64,000 nt of DNA. Source: Helichrysum umbraculigerum (lineage: Eukaryota > Streptophyta > Magnoliopsida > Asterales > Asteraceae). The position numbers and the translations under genes are program-made. The notes under the pieces were generated by a model. That model saw only the letters and a program-made list of their open reading frames with translations, did no database searches and had not been told where the DNA came from. Positions 30,902 to 41,596 of this stretch are shown here, one piece after another (the first letter of the stretch is position 1; each line of letters opens with the position of its first letter). The stretch lies in NCBI GenBank assembly GCA_949592205.1, contig CATIUR010000003.1, positions 17,160,001 through 17,224,000 of the forward strand. The letters run 5' to 3'.

Positions 30902-33355
30902 ATGGCGAATCGTATCACTCTCGCCTCATCAACCCAACCACTGCTAGAGGGACGAGGAGGACCGATCGTATCACCAACCGACGAAACCATTGAAATCAAG
31001 CCACACTTCATTAAATTACTTAAATCTCAGTGTCAGTTTCATGGTCTTTCGGTTGAAAATCCAAACGCCCATCTTAACAAATTCATCAACCTTTCCGAAT
31101 CTTTCGAACAAACCGGATCCAGTGTCAAAGTCACCCGACTTCACCTGTTTCCTTATTCTTTAGCTTTCCGAGCTCAGACATGGTTTTATGAACTCGAACC
31201 CAATTCGATTCATACATGGGAGGATATGGCTACTAAGTTCTTGGCTAAGTTTTTCCCTCCGTCCCTACAAAACAAGCTCAAAAATGAAATCATTAACTTT
31301 CGTCAAGGAACTACTGAATCATTAAGCTCAGCTTGGGAACGCTTTAAGAATCTGCTTGGAAGATGTCCGAATCATCAGTTGGCTGAAACGAATCTGGTCT
31401 GCACATTCTACAACAGTCTGAATCCTCATCACCAACAAACCCTCGATGCTTCTTCATCCGGAAATTTCATGCTACATACTTCAGAAGAAGCCTGGAAGTT
31501 GATTGAGACGATAACGATGCACCAACATGACTTGGAGTTTGATGAATCAACCTCGAAAGACAAAGACACTTCTACTCAAGCATTCGATACTTTAAAAGCT
31601 CAACTCGAATCCATCTCTAAAGTTGTTAAGGATATGCAAGACTCTTCCAAATCTAGGAAGCAACCTCAACGGCTCTTCTTACACTCGAAGCCCAAGGAAG
31701 ATGTTCTTGCCACATCTGAGGCCACTGATCAAATCATTCATTCAAAATCTTTCACTCAGTGGTTATCCAAACAACCTATCTCTCATTTGTTAGTTCCCTC
31801 TACACCCTCTACTTCCTCTCAATTGTCTTCTCGTCTAAACAATACGATTTTCAATAACTTCATGGTTGAGCAAAATAATAAAAACAAACAAATTGTTGAT
31901 TTTCAAAACCAAATTGACTATCTGCTCAGAATTTCAAACGATTTAATTAAAAACATGGAGGATAATGTGAAAAGATTGTTTTTAAAAGTTGAGGAGAAGC
32001 AAAGAGAAGAAGCGATTAGCAAAGCTATTCATCATTCATCTTATGATTATGATGATATCCTTGTTGTCACTAGAGGCGGAAAAGAGACTAAGAATGAGAA
32101 ATCAAAAGATATTCCTCCAGACGAGCCTTCTAGTTCTTCTAATTCAGTACCTGTTGACACTCCTGTCACCTCTCCTGAACCAGAATCTTCCAAAGCCCCA
32201 GAAGTAGTTAAACCAACACGTATACCTTTCCCTGGTAGGCTTAAGAAAGAAAAACAAGAAGCCCAGTTTGGAAAATATCTAGAGATGTTCAAAAGTTTGC
32301 ACTTAAACGTTCGATTATTAGATGCTTTAGTTGAAATGCCTAGTTGTGCCAAATTCTTTAAAGAACTCATATCCAACAAAGAAAAACTCAGACAAATAGT
32401 TAACTTGCCCTTAGACGCAGAATGCTCTTTAATTATGCAACAAGGATTGCCCCCAAAGCTAGGAGACACTGGCCGTTTCACTATTCCTTGTTACCTTCAG
32501 GATGTTCAAATAAGTAACGCCTTAGCTGACTTAGGAGCTAGTGTAAACCTTATGCCATACTCGCTTTATAGGAAACTAGGATTAAGCGAACTTTTACCAA
32601 CCCGTATGACCATCCAATTAGCTGATAGATCAGTTAAACTCCCTCGAGGAATTGCTGAAGATATTATGGTACGTGTTGATAAATTCGTCTTTCCTGTTGA
32701 TTTTGTTGTTATGGATATTGAGGAAGACACTCAGGTACCACTCATCCTTGGTAGACCTTTCCTAAATACTGCCAAGGCCGTCATTGACGTAAATGAAAAA
32801 TCTTTAAAACTTAGAGTGGGAACTGAGGAAGTCACCTTCAATGTCGATAAACTAATGAAACTTCCTATGGGAGAAGACCTTGGTCTTGTAGATTCTATAC
32901 AGGAAATAATTGAAGAACACTTGGAAGAAATCCTCGCAGTAAGCAGCATTAATCCCCTTCCAAACACTGTCATCACAACAAGGAAAATCTGTGAAGAAGG
33001 TGCGGGTCTATGCTCAGCTATCTCGGATCCATCCATTGCATCAAAGGAAGTGCTATTACCTTTAAAGAATTCCAACTTACAGCCCAACAGATTTATCATT
33101 GCTGTACCACTTGGGCAAGGCACTCCGATCACTCTTTTGAGAAGAAGCCCTACTTCTGAAGTTCCTGATTCATCTCTCTCAAAAGAAGAAATTCTGAAGA
33201 CTCTCAAGGAAATGGAGTCAATGCTTAAACCATCCGATCCGCAACTCTCTAAAAGTTGTGAAAACTTGAATCCAGAGATTACTTTTACCACATCTTCTTC
33301 TGCTCAGTTTCAGAGATTTGCACTCACAAAGGACAACAAAGAAATAATCACTTAA
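30902..33355 (+). CDS. gag-pro: ATH-A Gag-protease polyprotein
   Basis: This 817-residue frame starts with MANRITLAS, 173 bp after the PBS. Gag builds the cytoplasmic virus-like particle; the retrotransposon gag domain lies at roughly residues 70-190 (FPYSLAFRAQTWF, then WERFKNLLGRCPNH). No CCHC zinc knuckle is visible, which fits Athila. Residues 230-450 are a low-complexity, Ser- and Lys-rich linker. The aspartic protease is at about 520-640 with the unusual active site DLGAS (Asp543) and the ILGRPFL flap-side motif; the common gypsy form is D(S/T)GA. The frame ends at TAA 33353-33355, but the same frame is open again right after it and runs into RT, so this stop splits one polyprotein. Retained length and motifs suggest recent loss. 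Confidence 0.92.
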   Translation: MANRITLASSTQPLLEGRGGPIVSPTDETIEIKPHFIKLLKSQCQFHGLSVENPNAHLNKFINLSESFEQTGSSVKVTRLHLFPYSLAFRAQTWFYELEPNSIHTWEDMATKFLAKFFPPSLQNKLKNEIINFRQGTTESLSSAWERFKNLLGRCPNHQLAETNLVCTFYNSLNPHHQQTLDASSSGNFMLHTSEEAWKLIETITMHQHDLEFDESTSKDKDTSTQAFDTLKAQLESISKVVKDMQDSSKSRKQPQRLFLHSKPKEDVLATSEATDQIIHSKSFTQWLSKQPISHLLVPSTPSTSSQLSSRLNNTIFNNFMVEQNNKNKQIVDFQNQIDYLLRISNDLIKNMEDNVKRLFLKVEEKQREEAISKAIHHSSYDYDDILVVTRGGKETKNEKSKDIPPDEPSSSSNSVPVDTPVTSPEPESSKAPEVVKPTRIPFPGRLKKEKQEAQFGKYLEMFKSLHLNVRLLDALVEMPSCAKFFKELISNKEKLRQIVNLPLDAECSLIMQQGLPPKLGDTGRFTIPCYLQDVQISNALADLGASVNLMPYSLYRKLGLSELLPTRMTIQLADRSVKLPRGIAEDIMVRVDKFVFPVDFVVMDIEEDTQVPLILGRPFLNTAKAVIDVNEKSLKLRVGTEEVTFNVDKLMKLPMGEDLGLVDSIQEIIEEHLEEILAVSSINPLPNTVITTRKICEEGAGLCSAISDPSIASKEVLLPLKNSNLQPNRFIIAVPLGQGTPITLLRRSPTSEVPDSSLSKEEILKTLKEMESMLKPSDPQLSKSCENLNPEITFTTSSSAQFQRFALTKDNKEIIT

Positions 33356-33526
33356 GATAATGCACTCTCTCAATCCTCCCAAGTAAAATATGAGCTAAGA
33401 GAAGATAAGCTTTACAACAATACAGAATGGGTTGAAATAGCATCAGCCGACATTCCAGAGGCACCTGCAGTTGAGTCAGATTATCAGACAACATACGATG
33501 AGCTTAAGAGAGACGAGATTGCCAGG

Positions 33527-35551
33527 ATGAAGCCTTCCACTAAAGAACCACCCGAATTGGATCTAAAGGAACTCCCCTCACACCTTGAATATGCTTTCCT
33601 CGAAGGAACTTCGCACTTACCAGTTATCATATCCAAAGATCTGAATCCCGAAGAGAAAGCACTACTCATTAAGGTTCTAAAGTCACATAAGAAAGCGATT
33701 GCATGGAAAATCTCTGACATACAAGGGATCAGCCCAAATTACTGCACTCACAAGATCTTAATGGAAAATGACTTCAGACCTTCCATTCAAAGGCAAAGGA
33801 GAGTTAACCCAAAGATTCAAGACGTGGTGAAAAAGGAGGTTATCAAACTCTTGGATGCTGGTCTAATTTACCCTATTTCGGATTCCCCATGGGTCAGTCC
33901 AGTTCAAGTCGTCCCAAAGAAAGGAGGCATGACGGTCATCGCTAACGAAGACAACGAGTTGATTCCAACACGAACCGTCACCGGTTGGAGGGTATGTATC
34001 GACTATCGGAAACTAAATGAAGTTACACGCAAAGATCACTTCCCTCTACCGTTCATTGATCAGATGCTTGAAAGATTGTCAGGAAACGAATTCTATTGCT
34101 TCCTCGACGGTTTCTCTGGCTATTTTCAGATACCTCTCGATCCAAAGGACCAAGAAAAGACAACGTTCACCTGTCCATACGGAACCTTTGCCTACCGACG
34201 TATGCCATTTGGCTTATGTAATGCACCGGCGACATTTCAAAGATGCATGGTAGCAATCTTCCACGACATGATTGAACAATGCATGGAAGTGTTCATGGAT
34301 GATTTTTCGGTTTTCGGAGATTCGTTCACCACTTGTCTTTCTAACTTGAACAAGATGCTCACCCGATGTAAAGAATCGAACCTAGTTCTGAATTGGGAAA
34401 AATGCCATTTCATGGTAAAAGAAGGCATAGTTTTAGGACACCGTATATCAAAAGCTGGAATTGAAGTTGACAAAGCAAAAGTCGAGACCATCTCAAAACT
34501 TCCACCACCCACCTCTGTTAAAGCCATCCGCAGTTTTCTAGGACACGCCGGGTTCTACCGTCGCTTTATCAAAGATTTCTCTAAGATATCCCGACCTATG
34601 ACTCATCTCCTCGAAAAAGATACGCCGTTTGTCTTTACAGATGAATGTCTCAAGGCCTTCGATCATCTGAAAGATCTGCTTGTCCATGCACCGATCATGG
34701 TTGCTCCAGACTGGAGTCTCCCATTTGAAATCATGTGTGACGCCAGTGATTTCGCAGTCGGAGCAGTTCTGGGACAGCGGAAGGAGAAACAGTTTCAACC
34801 AATATACTACGCCAGCAAAACGCTCACTGACGCCCAAGAAAATTATACAACTACAGAAAAAGAGCTGCTAGCGGTAGTATTTGCTTTTGATAAATTTCGT
34901 TCTTATCTAATCTTGTCCAAAACTATTGTCTATACAGATCACTCAGCTCTGAAATATCTTTTTAAGAAGCAAGATGCTAAACCTCGCCTTCTACGATGGA
35001 TTTTACTCCTTCAAGAATTCGACATCGAGATCAAAGACAAAAAAGGAGCAGAAAACGTCGCGGCGGACCATCTCAGCCGATTAGAAAATCCTTCAATGGA
35101 TAAGTTGCACGAAAAAGACATTCAAGACCAGTTTCCAGAAGAACAACTCATGCATATTGGTAGATACCATCAAGGGTCACGATCTACTAATGATCCCTGG
35201 TATGCTGACTATGCCAATTATTTGGTGGGAAAAATTGTACCTAAAGGGATGCCAACCTCTCGAAGACAAAAATTCTTCCGCGATATAAAGTATTACTATT
35301 GGGACAACCCTTTCCTCTTTAAGGTTTGCCCTGATCAGATCATTAGAAGATGCGTTGATGGGAAAGAGGCAGAACACATCTTACACCAAAGCCACCATGG
35401 ACCTACTGGAGGACATCACGGTACCAACATGACCGCAAGAAAAGTGTACGATGCCGGCTTTTTTCTGGCCAACCATATTTCGAGATGCATACGATCTGGT
35501 GAGACGCTGCGATATCTGCCAAAGACAAGGCAATATAACAGCTCGGAATGA
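33527..35551 (+). CDS. pol: ATH-A reverse transcriptase-RNase H, frameshifted at its end
   Basis: The frame is in phase with Gag-protease (2625 nt apart) and already open from 33356; the first ATG is 33527. RT spans about residues 60-300 with VCIDYRKLN and the catalytic pair Asp258-Asp259 in VFMDDFSVFG. RNase H spans about 400-515, with the first acidic residue in MCDASDFAVG and later YTDHSALKYLF. The region from about 590 enters the integrase zinc-binding domain (HHGPTGGHHGT), where a six-T run at 35459-35464 shifts the frame, so the last 30 or so residues are out of frame and the protein stops at 35551. RT copies the RNA into DNA and RNase H removes the template. Confidence 0.9.
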   Translation: MKPSTKEPPELDLKELPSHLEYAFLEGTSHLPVIISKDLNPEEKALLIKVLKSHKKAIAWKISDIQGISPNYCTHKILMENDFRPSIQRQRRVNPKIQDVVKKEVIKLLDAGLIYPISDSPWVSPVQVVPKKGGMTVIANEDNELIPTRTVTGWRVCIDYRKLNEVTRKDHFPLPFIDQMLERLSGNEFYCFLDGFSGYFQIPLDPKDQEKTTFTCPYGTFAYRRMPFGLCNAPATFQRCMVAIFHDMIEQCMEVFMDDFSVFGDSFTTCLSNLNKMLTRCKESNLVLNWEKCHFMVKEGIVLGHRISKAGIEVDKAKVETISKLPPPTSVKAIRSFLGHAGFYRRFIKDFSKISRPMTHLLEKDTPFVFTDECLKAFDHLKDLLVHAPIMVAPDWSLPFEIMCDASDFAVGAVLGQRKEKQFQPIYYASKTLTDAQENYTTTEKELLAVVFAFDKFRSYLILSKTIVYTDHSALKYLFKKQDAKPRLLRWILLLQEFDIEIKDKKGAENVAADHLSRLENPSMDKLHEKDIQDQFPEEQLMHIGRYHQGSRSTNDPWYADYANYLVGKIVPKGMPTSRRQKFFRDIKYYYWDNPFLFKVCPDQIIRRCVDGKEAEHILHQSHHGPTGGHHGTNMTARKVYDAGFFLANHISRCIRSGETLRYLPKTRQYNSSE

Positions 35552-36470
35552 AATGCCACTCACAAACATCCAGGCCGTGGAAATCTTCGATATCTGGGGA
35601 TTAGATTTCATGGGACCATTCCCTAAATCTAACGGTAAAGAATACATCTTAGTTGCAGTCGACTACGTCTCCAGGTGGGCCGAAGCCCAAGCTCTCCCAA
35701 CAAATGACGCCAGAGTGGTAACCAAGTTTCTCAAAAAGCTATTTAGTCGATTTGGAACTCCAAAAGCAATAATTAGTGATCGTGGTACACACTTTTGCAA
35801 CGTTCAATTCATGAAAGTTCTGCAACAGTATGGTGTCACTTACAAAACATCAACAGCTTATCACCCCCAGACAAATGGGCAAGCTGAGGCAACAAATCGA
35901 GCTTTGAAAAGAATCTTGGAAAGAACCGTTGGTAATCATGGGTACAAATGGGCTGAAAAATTAGATGATGCATTGTGGGCATTCAGAACCGCCTATAAAA
36001 CACCATTAGGAACCACACCATATCGTCTAGTTTATGGCAAGGCATGTCACTTACCAATAGAGCTGGAATATAAAGCATACTGGTCTTTGAAGAACTGCAA
36101 TTTAGATATTTCTGCAGCTGGAGCAAATAGACGAACGCAGTTGAATGAGTTAGCCGAACTAAGGGATCAGGCATATGACAGTTCGTTAAACTTCAAGGAA
36201 CGAACTAAGAAAATTCACGATGCTAAGCTGAGGCCTTCACGATTCAAAACAGGAGATAAGGTGCTGCTTTTCAATTCGTGGTTCAAGAAATTCTCTGGCA
36301 AGTTCAAGATCAGGTGGAGCGGGCCATTCATAGTATCAAAGGTATTTCCTTACGGTGCAGTCGAACTCGAGGCACCAGAAGGTAATTTTAAGGTTAATGG
36401 TCATCGCTTAAAGCATTACTTCGAAGACTTTCCCGTCAGGGAAGATTTCTTTATCTTTGAACCACCGTGA
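35451..36470 (+). CDS. int: ATH-A integrase (downstream of the frameshift)
   Basis: This 339-residue frame carries the rest of integrase, which inserts the DNA copy into the chromosome. CDIC of the HHCC zinc domain is at about residues 24-27. The catalytic triad is Asp52, Asp110 and Glu146, with the D-35-E spacing of retroviral-type integrases. The GPF..V core end is followed by a basic C-terminal domain (KLRPSRFKTGDKVLLF, about 263-278). No chromodomain, as expected for Athila. The ATG at 35451 is probably not a real start: the frame belongs to the preceding pol, from which it is separated by one surplus T. It ends 47 nt before the GGGAGGC motif. Confidence 0.9.
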   Translation: MPAFFWPTIFRDAYDLVRRCDICQRQGNITARNEMPLTNIQAVEIFDIWGLDFMGPFPKSNGKEYILVAVDYVSRWAEAQALPTNDARVVTKFLKKLFSRFGTPKAIISDRGTHFCNVQFMKVLQQYGVTYKTSTAYHPQTNGQAEATNRALKRILERTVGNHGYKWAEKLDDALWAFRTAYKTPLGTTPYRLVYGKACHLPIELEYKAYWSLKNCNLDISAAGANRRTQLNELAELRDQAYDSSLNFKERTKKIHDAKLRPSRFKTGDKVLLFNSWFKKFSGKFKIRWSGPFIVSKVFPYGAVELEAPEGNFKVNGHRLKHYFEDFPVREDFFIFEPP

Positions 36471-36516
36471 GTCGACAGAAAGGTACAAAGAGTCAAGCTA
36501 GAGACTCGTAAAACAA

Positions 36517-36538
36517 GCTCTCTTGGGAGGCACCCCAA
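36517..36538 (+). other. Conserved GGGAGGCACCCC motif after pol (ATH-A)
   Basis: CTCTTGGGAGGCACCCC lies just after the integrase stop. The same word (TCTCGGGAGGCAACCC) follows the last large ORF of ATH-B at 41535-41556, minus strand, although the preceding genes are unrelated. I recall similar words after pol in other Athila elements; function unknown. Confidence 0.55.
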
Positions 36539-38613
36539 ACCTATCTTTATTTTTATCATTTTATTTCTTAGTTTATTTTTATTAAGTATGGTTATCTCTG
36601 AACTAATAAAATTGCAGGCTTGCCACTTATCTGACTTCGAATTGCAAAATCTGAGATAAGTATTGACTATCACTGTTAGCATTACTGTCGTATGCCCGAT
36701 CAGTCACGGTCGTCAACGCAACGGAAAGAGGACACGGCAGTGGAGTTTTAAATTTATAAGAGCTGGGGACCTAAGTTTTACTACGGCTGTATAGCAGCAG
36801 TATGACCTAGGGTCGTTCTTCAAGCTAATCGTATTGTGAAACGAGAGTATCAAGACAAGTCGTTTATTTTAGTGATGGGATTTTTAAAACAGAGTTTGAG
36901 TGGGTTTTTTGTTACTTAGGTCCGTATTTTAAAGCAATTAAATAAAAAGTAAATAAATGGAAAATAGAAATAGGGATGAAATCAGTATGGAGGATATGTG
37001 TCTGTTATGACTTCGTTAGCTTATGCGGAGGTGATGCTAGGGTTTTAGTATGAAAACGTCTTTTAAAGGTTTGTGTCTTATCTGAGCTTAATTGTTCGTA
37101 GTGTAAACACTAGTACCCTACTGATTGGGGAAACCAATCAATATGTCACTGAATACTAGGCCAAATTGAGTCTGATCGGAGGAGGATGCTCAACTCTTCA
37201 ACGTTATCCAGTGATGGAGTAACGACCCTTCTTGGAATGTTAGATCCTGGGTGCATGAGATAGAGTAACATACCCACTGAGGTTCCGACCTTTCTTAACA
37301 CGACGGGGACAACGAAGTCAAACAAGGCATTTAAGATTAAGACTTGGTTTGGTGACTATTAACTTTATATTAATGGTTATATTTTAGCCTAGAGCTTTCA
37401 TCACGGTGTACATTGCGACTATGCATTTCCACAGTTTTCCAGACCTAAGATGTACTAACGGTGTACAGTGCATCTAAGCATTTCCACAGTGTTCCTGATC
37501 TTTAGGTGTACTAACGGTGTACAGTGCGATCAAACATTTCCACAGCTTTGAAGTCAAACCAGGATGTGACACAGTCTTCAACCACCGACATTTCCTTAGC
37601 TCTACGTATTTGTACTTCACCAAAGGTGTTTCCAACGTTACACGAAGTACAGTGTCGTTTATCGTGGTCTTTCCGGGGTCACATACTTTATGGTCACTCT
37701 AGACTAGTTTAAACTACGTTTGTATTAAAGCCCAACCATCTATGATATAAACCAGCCCTCACTATTTCCCAATAAATCCCTGATTGATTCACGGTGTACT
37801 ATACGAAAGGTTTTAAAGAGTATTTCCACAGCTACACAATTCAGACCATGTTTACAGTTTCAGAAAACATAGATAGGTAGTGACCGTTTGATCAAGGTTC
37901 GCGACTCCTTGTCATAAAGGTTCTAACCACGTTTAATTGGAGGAAAGGCGATTTGGTTTAGAAATTCATAAATACTAGATTAATAGATCACCGGTTTTCA
38001 TTTATATCATATAACTGGAAACATTATTTCCACAACGGATTGTGCCCACGACTTTCATAGCTTCCACGTTCCGTACTACACACATAAGTGATGATTCCGG
38101 CGCTATACAAATGAAAGCCGTATAACGTTACCTCCGTTATTTCATAATGTTATCCAATTATATGTTTAAAGCAGCATCACCCCACACATATATAAACTAA
38201 CTACATCATAACAAACACACAAGGAAACTACTCACTACGCATAATAACAGATCCTAAATCTAGCATAATAACAATAGCAATTATCATTATAACAGATAAG
38301 GAAAGAAGTAACCGTTAATAAAGCGTAGATTGAATAAGCGTTTAGAGAGAGAGTACAAGTAGAACTTCCGCAATATCCTTGACAATATTACAATAAAAGC
38401 CCCTGGACTATTCCCTACGCTATTACAAAAGTAGTCCCTCCGTTAGTTTCAGTTAAATATTAACTGAGAACTAACTGGATCTAACCCTAATTTCTAGAGA
38501 GAGAAAGAAAGAAAGAGAGTTTAGAGAGAGAGAGAGAGTGTGTGAGAGAGAAAGTGGAAATGGAGAAATGAATGGAATGGTGAAGTGTGTAGAATGATGG
38601 AGGAGTGGCCTCC

Positions 38614-38621
38614 TATTTATA
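38614..38621 (-). promoter_or_regulatory. TATA box of the ATH-B 3' LTR
   Basis: Minus-strand TATAAATA in CCTATAAATAGGAGG, 89 bp downstream of the nearest box in reading direction. The 5' LTR copy is at 55979-55986. Confidence 0.8.
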
Positions 38622-38709
38622 GGCAAAGCTTGAAATCAGCCGAACAACTCGCGAAGCACGCACGTACAAGCAAACGAAGCACAAACGAGCAGCATATGGG
38701 GTCATGGGG

Positions 38710-38801
38710 CCGTATACGGCCTTCATAGGGCCGTATACGGTGTATAAAGGGCCGTATACGGTCTATGAAGGGCCGTATACGGTGGCCAAGGCCGTATACG
38801 G
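38710..38801 (-). promoter_or_regulatory. Five phased CCGTATACGG boxes, ATH-B 3' LTR
   Basis: Boxes start at 38710, 38731, 38752, 38773 and 38792; in reading direction the spacing is 19, 21, 21, 21, the same as in ATH-A, while the sequences between boxes differ. Confidence 0.8.
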
Positions 38802-39298
38802 CCTCCGTCTGATTTCGTTCGTTGCTTAAAACGTCCGTATCTCCTTCGTTATGCGTCCGTTTGACCTGATTCTTTCGCCTGTGTCTTCGTAATTCCGTTA
38901 CGCTTCTAATGGTGCCAATCTCACTGAAATTGGATGTGTACAACTTTAGCATAGCCGAAATCACTTTATAGAAGTTTGTAATCGTCCAGTCTTTTCCGTC
39001 CTTTGTCCGATTTGCATGATTCTTGATTTTCTCGTCTCGATTTTACCTATTACATCATATCATAAGGTTAGAATATGTTTATCATAGGATAAATGAGGGT
39101 GCGAGAGTTGGTTGCTATTTATTTGCTCCGTTTTGTTTGTTATTCGGATGTTTTTACTGATTTTTGTAGCAACGTCTATATTTTGAGCACTTTAGTGAAT
39201 TTTAGTAAATAATGATTGTTTTGGAATGTTTTCACTAAAGATGTGCCCAAAAAGTGTGGAATAATGGTCTTGAAAACATGACTTTTTGCGTCACATCA

Positions 39299-39314
39299 AG
39301 TTATCCCACACTTA
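39299..39314 (-). other. ATH-B polypurine tract
   Basis: Minus-strand TAAGTGTGGGATAACT directly precedes the 3' LTR start TGATGTG. It is identical to the ATH-A tract at 59260-59275. Confidence 0.85.
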
Positions 39315-41534
39315 GACGTTGCTTGTCCTCAAGCAACACTCAGTTTCTGAAAACATTTTAAAACAATTTTTAGAGCGAGCTTCAACATTTTTAAGAGTTA
39401 CCACTGTCAAATGCAAATAAGATAGTTTCAGGAATATAGGGAAAGATAAGATGATCCTTCCTTAAACAAGAAAAGATTCTCTTAGGCATACATCCAAATC
39501 TCATGATCTTGGAGTACACATGACTAAGCGATCTTACTAAAGGTGGTCACTCAATTCACTCAAAGTGTACCGGGTTTCCTATCAGTCTAAAACAAAAGAA
39601 ATCGCTCAAATAGCCAGTCATGCAGCACTCATCGTCATAGGCTTGGTCGAGAATCGGATCTCCACCACTTAGGTGAGGACGGTGCTAATTATCCCAAGAC
39701 ACTCATGAGGGTTGTAGTGTTTGGTGAGGGGTAAAGGGTATGGATAGTGGTATTTTTGGGTTTGTAAGGGTTGCTTATCTTAAAACAACTGAAATTATGA
39801 ACAACTTTATTTCAGAACGGAGAGAGGTAGCTTTTGGTCTTCTATCAGAATCTTGATGATACGTTAAAGGACTTTAAGCTTTATTCTTGCGGGACTATTT
39901 TTCTTTCTTTTCTTTTTCTTCTTTTTATTTTCTTTTTCTGCTTTTGTATTTTTCTATTTTTCTTTTCTTCTTCAGAATTTCCTTGCCAGAGAATTTCCAA
40001 GGATATTTTTTCTTCTTTGATTCTTTCAGAAATCCCTTATCTTGAACGTTTCGAGTCTTTTCGCGGTGTCAATTTTTCACACCAAGGATTCTTCAATCTT
40101 TTTGAGAGCACGAAAGGGGTAGGATAAGACATTCTAAAAGATGTTCTTCATAACCTCAGAAATTCTAAGATAAGTTTGGGAGTATTTTGGGAAGTAGGGT
40201 TTATTGAGGGTTTCGTGAAACGAAAGGTTTAGGCTTAACAGGGTTTACTAGGTGGATCATCGATACTAAAAGTGAGTATCGGAAGGGTTTTGGGCTTGAA
40301 GAGATATGTGAAAAGGGGTTTAAATCCTAGGGAATGTCAAGGTCATTTAATTGCACCTATACCGCGTACGGTACACACCAATGTGGTCTTGAAGCGTATG
40401 TCAAGAGCAAGTTCTAATTCAGAGATGCATGCATCGGCACACACAAGAAATGATTAGTGAAGCATTAAAGATGAATGCTATTAGTCTCAAGATACCTCAC
40501 TGCAATTAGGGTTGTATGTGCTTCGTCATGCTTCCATCATATTATTATTTCTTGTTTAAGCAATTTCTACCTTATTTTCCCTAGACTCCGAAATATATTA
40601 CTCACATCTGAAAATAGCTCCTCTCAAAAGATATTTTGGCTCAAAATTAGCAGAGTTAATCAATAGATTTAGCTCATACTTTTAATTTTATTGAAAAATT
40701 TTTGAAAAATTTTAGGAACATTTTCTGAGTTTACTATTTCGGACATTAAAAATCAAAGAAAACTAACCAAGGTATTCTATACCTGCTATCCCACACTTAG
40801 AGGAACATTGTCCCTAATGTTCTCTTTAGTTGAGATTTACTGGAAGTAAAATCCCACACTTAGAGTTTGAACATGTAAGAGAATGTTTCTCAAGTGTTTT
40901 TTTTGGGCTGGAATCCCACACTTAGTGATAAGCTTAGGATAGAGTATAGACTACTTTCACAAACTATCAAAGCAAATAATATACAGAATCATGAACAAAA
41001 GAGAGTAAAGGTTAAGACACTCCCCAGATAGCGAGCAACAAAGAAGCTGAGAATCTGAATTTTGCTGAAAGGAGATGTTGCCAAGATCTTTTCTGTATTC
41101 ATGAAGAGCGGCACAGCTTCAAGCGTCTTGCTATTTGGTTTCTTTTCCATCCATTATTCCCTTTGTGAATCAATCTCGTAAATGTGAACACGTTGGTCGT
41201 ACCAGTTTACAAACGCAAGGTATTTGCAAATGAAAAGATAAATCACCGTCTCAGAACTTTGAAAAGATATTTTCTACTACAAATCATTTTTTATAAAACA
41301 TGTGTTTTTAAACGAGTTCGAGCATAATGCATAAAAGTAGTATGCAAGTACCTCAAATGCTCGAAACACATGAATTATCATTTTTCAAATTGATTTCCTT
41401 ATTTCTGAGACGAGTGGTTTATTTGCAAATGAGTTGTAATATCAGAAAGTGGTTTGGTGACGACCAAGTGTGAAGGATAGTCAGAGATATATCTTCACTT
41501 ATTGACACTGTTCTCTCTACACGTCTTATTACAC
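39315..41534 (-). other. ATH-B 3' non-coding block with three PPT-like motifs
   Basis: No gene is visible. Minus-strand TAAGTGTGGGAT occurs at 40788-40799, 40851-40862 and 40913-40924 (about 62 bp apart) besides the PPT itself. Long segments match the ATH-A block at 57660-59260, for example the CACCTAAGTGGTGGAGATCC region (39661-39679 here, 58898-58916 there) and the region around ACCGCGTACGGTACAC (40360-40375; inverted at 58186-58201). A pyrimidine-rich stretch lies at 39898-40025. Confidence 0.65.
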
Positions 41535-41556
41535 GGGTTGCCTCCCGAGAAGCGCT
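41535..41556 (-). other. Conserved GGGAGGCAACCC motif (ATH-B)
   Basis: It is the counterpart of 36517-36538, placed about 40-60 nt after the stop of the 359-residue ORF. Confidence 0.5.
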
Positions 41557-41596
41557 GCTTTTAGAGTCGAGAGCTCGACTTTGCCTTCCTTCAGAT

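Larger units (their letters stand above)
36686..39298 (-). repeat. ATH-B 3' LTR, 2613 bp
   Basis: In minus orientation it begins TGATGTGACG and ends CATACGACA. It carries five CCGTATACGG boxes (38710-38801) and TATAAATA (38614-38621). It is the uninterrupted copy. Confidence 0.92.

Noticed and set aside
37517..37712. Frames repeated identically at 46857-47052, suggesting a conserved small protein
   Set aside because: They are identical because they lie in the two LTR copies of ATH-B; length and composition are those of chance frames.
39834..40127. 97-residue frame with a hydrophobic Phe/Leu-rich stretch, as a membrane protein
   Set aside because: It is a TTTTCTT pyrimidine tract in the ATH-B 3' non-coding block, and no corresponding frame is evident in the ATH-A block.
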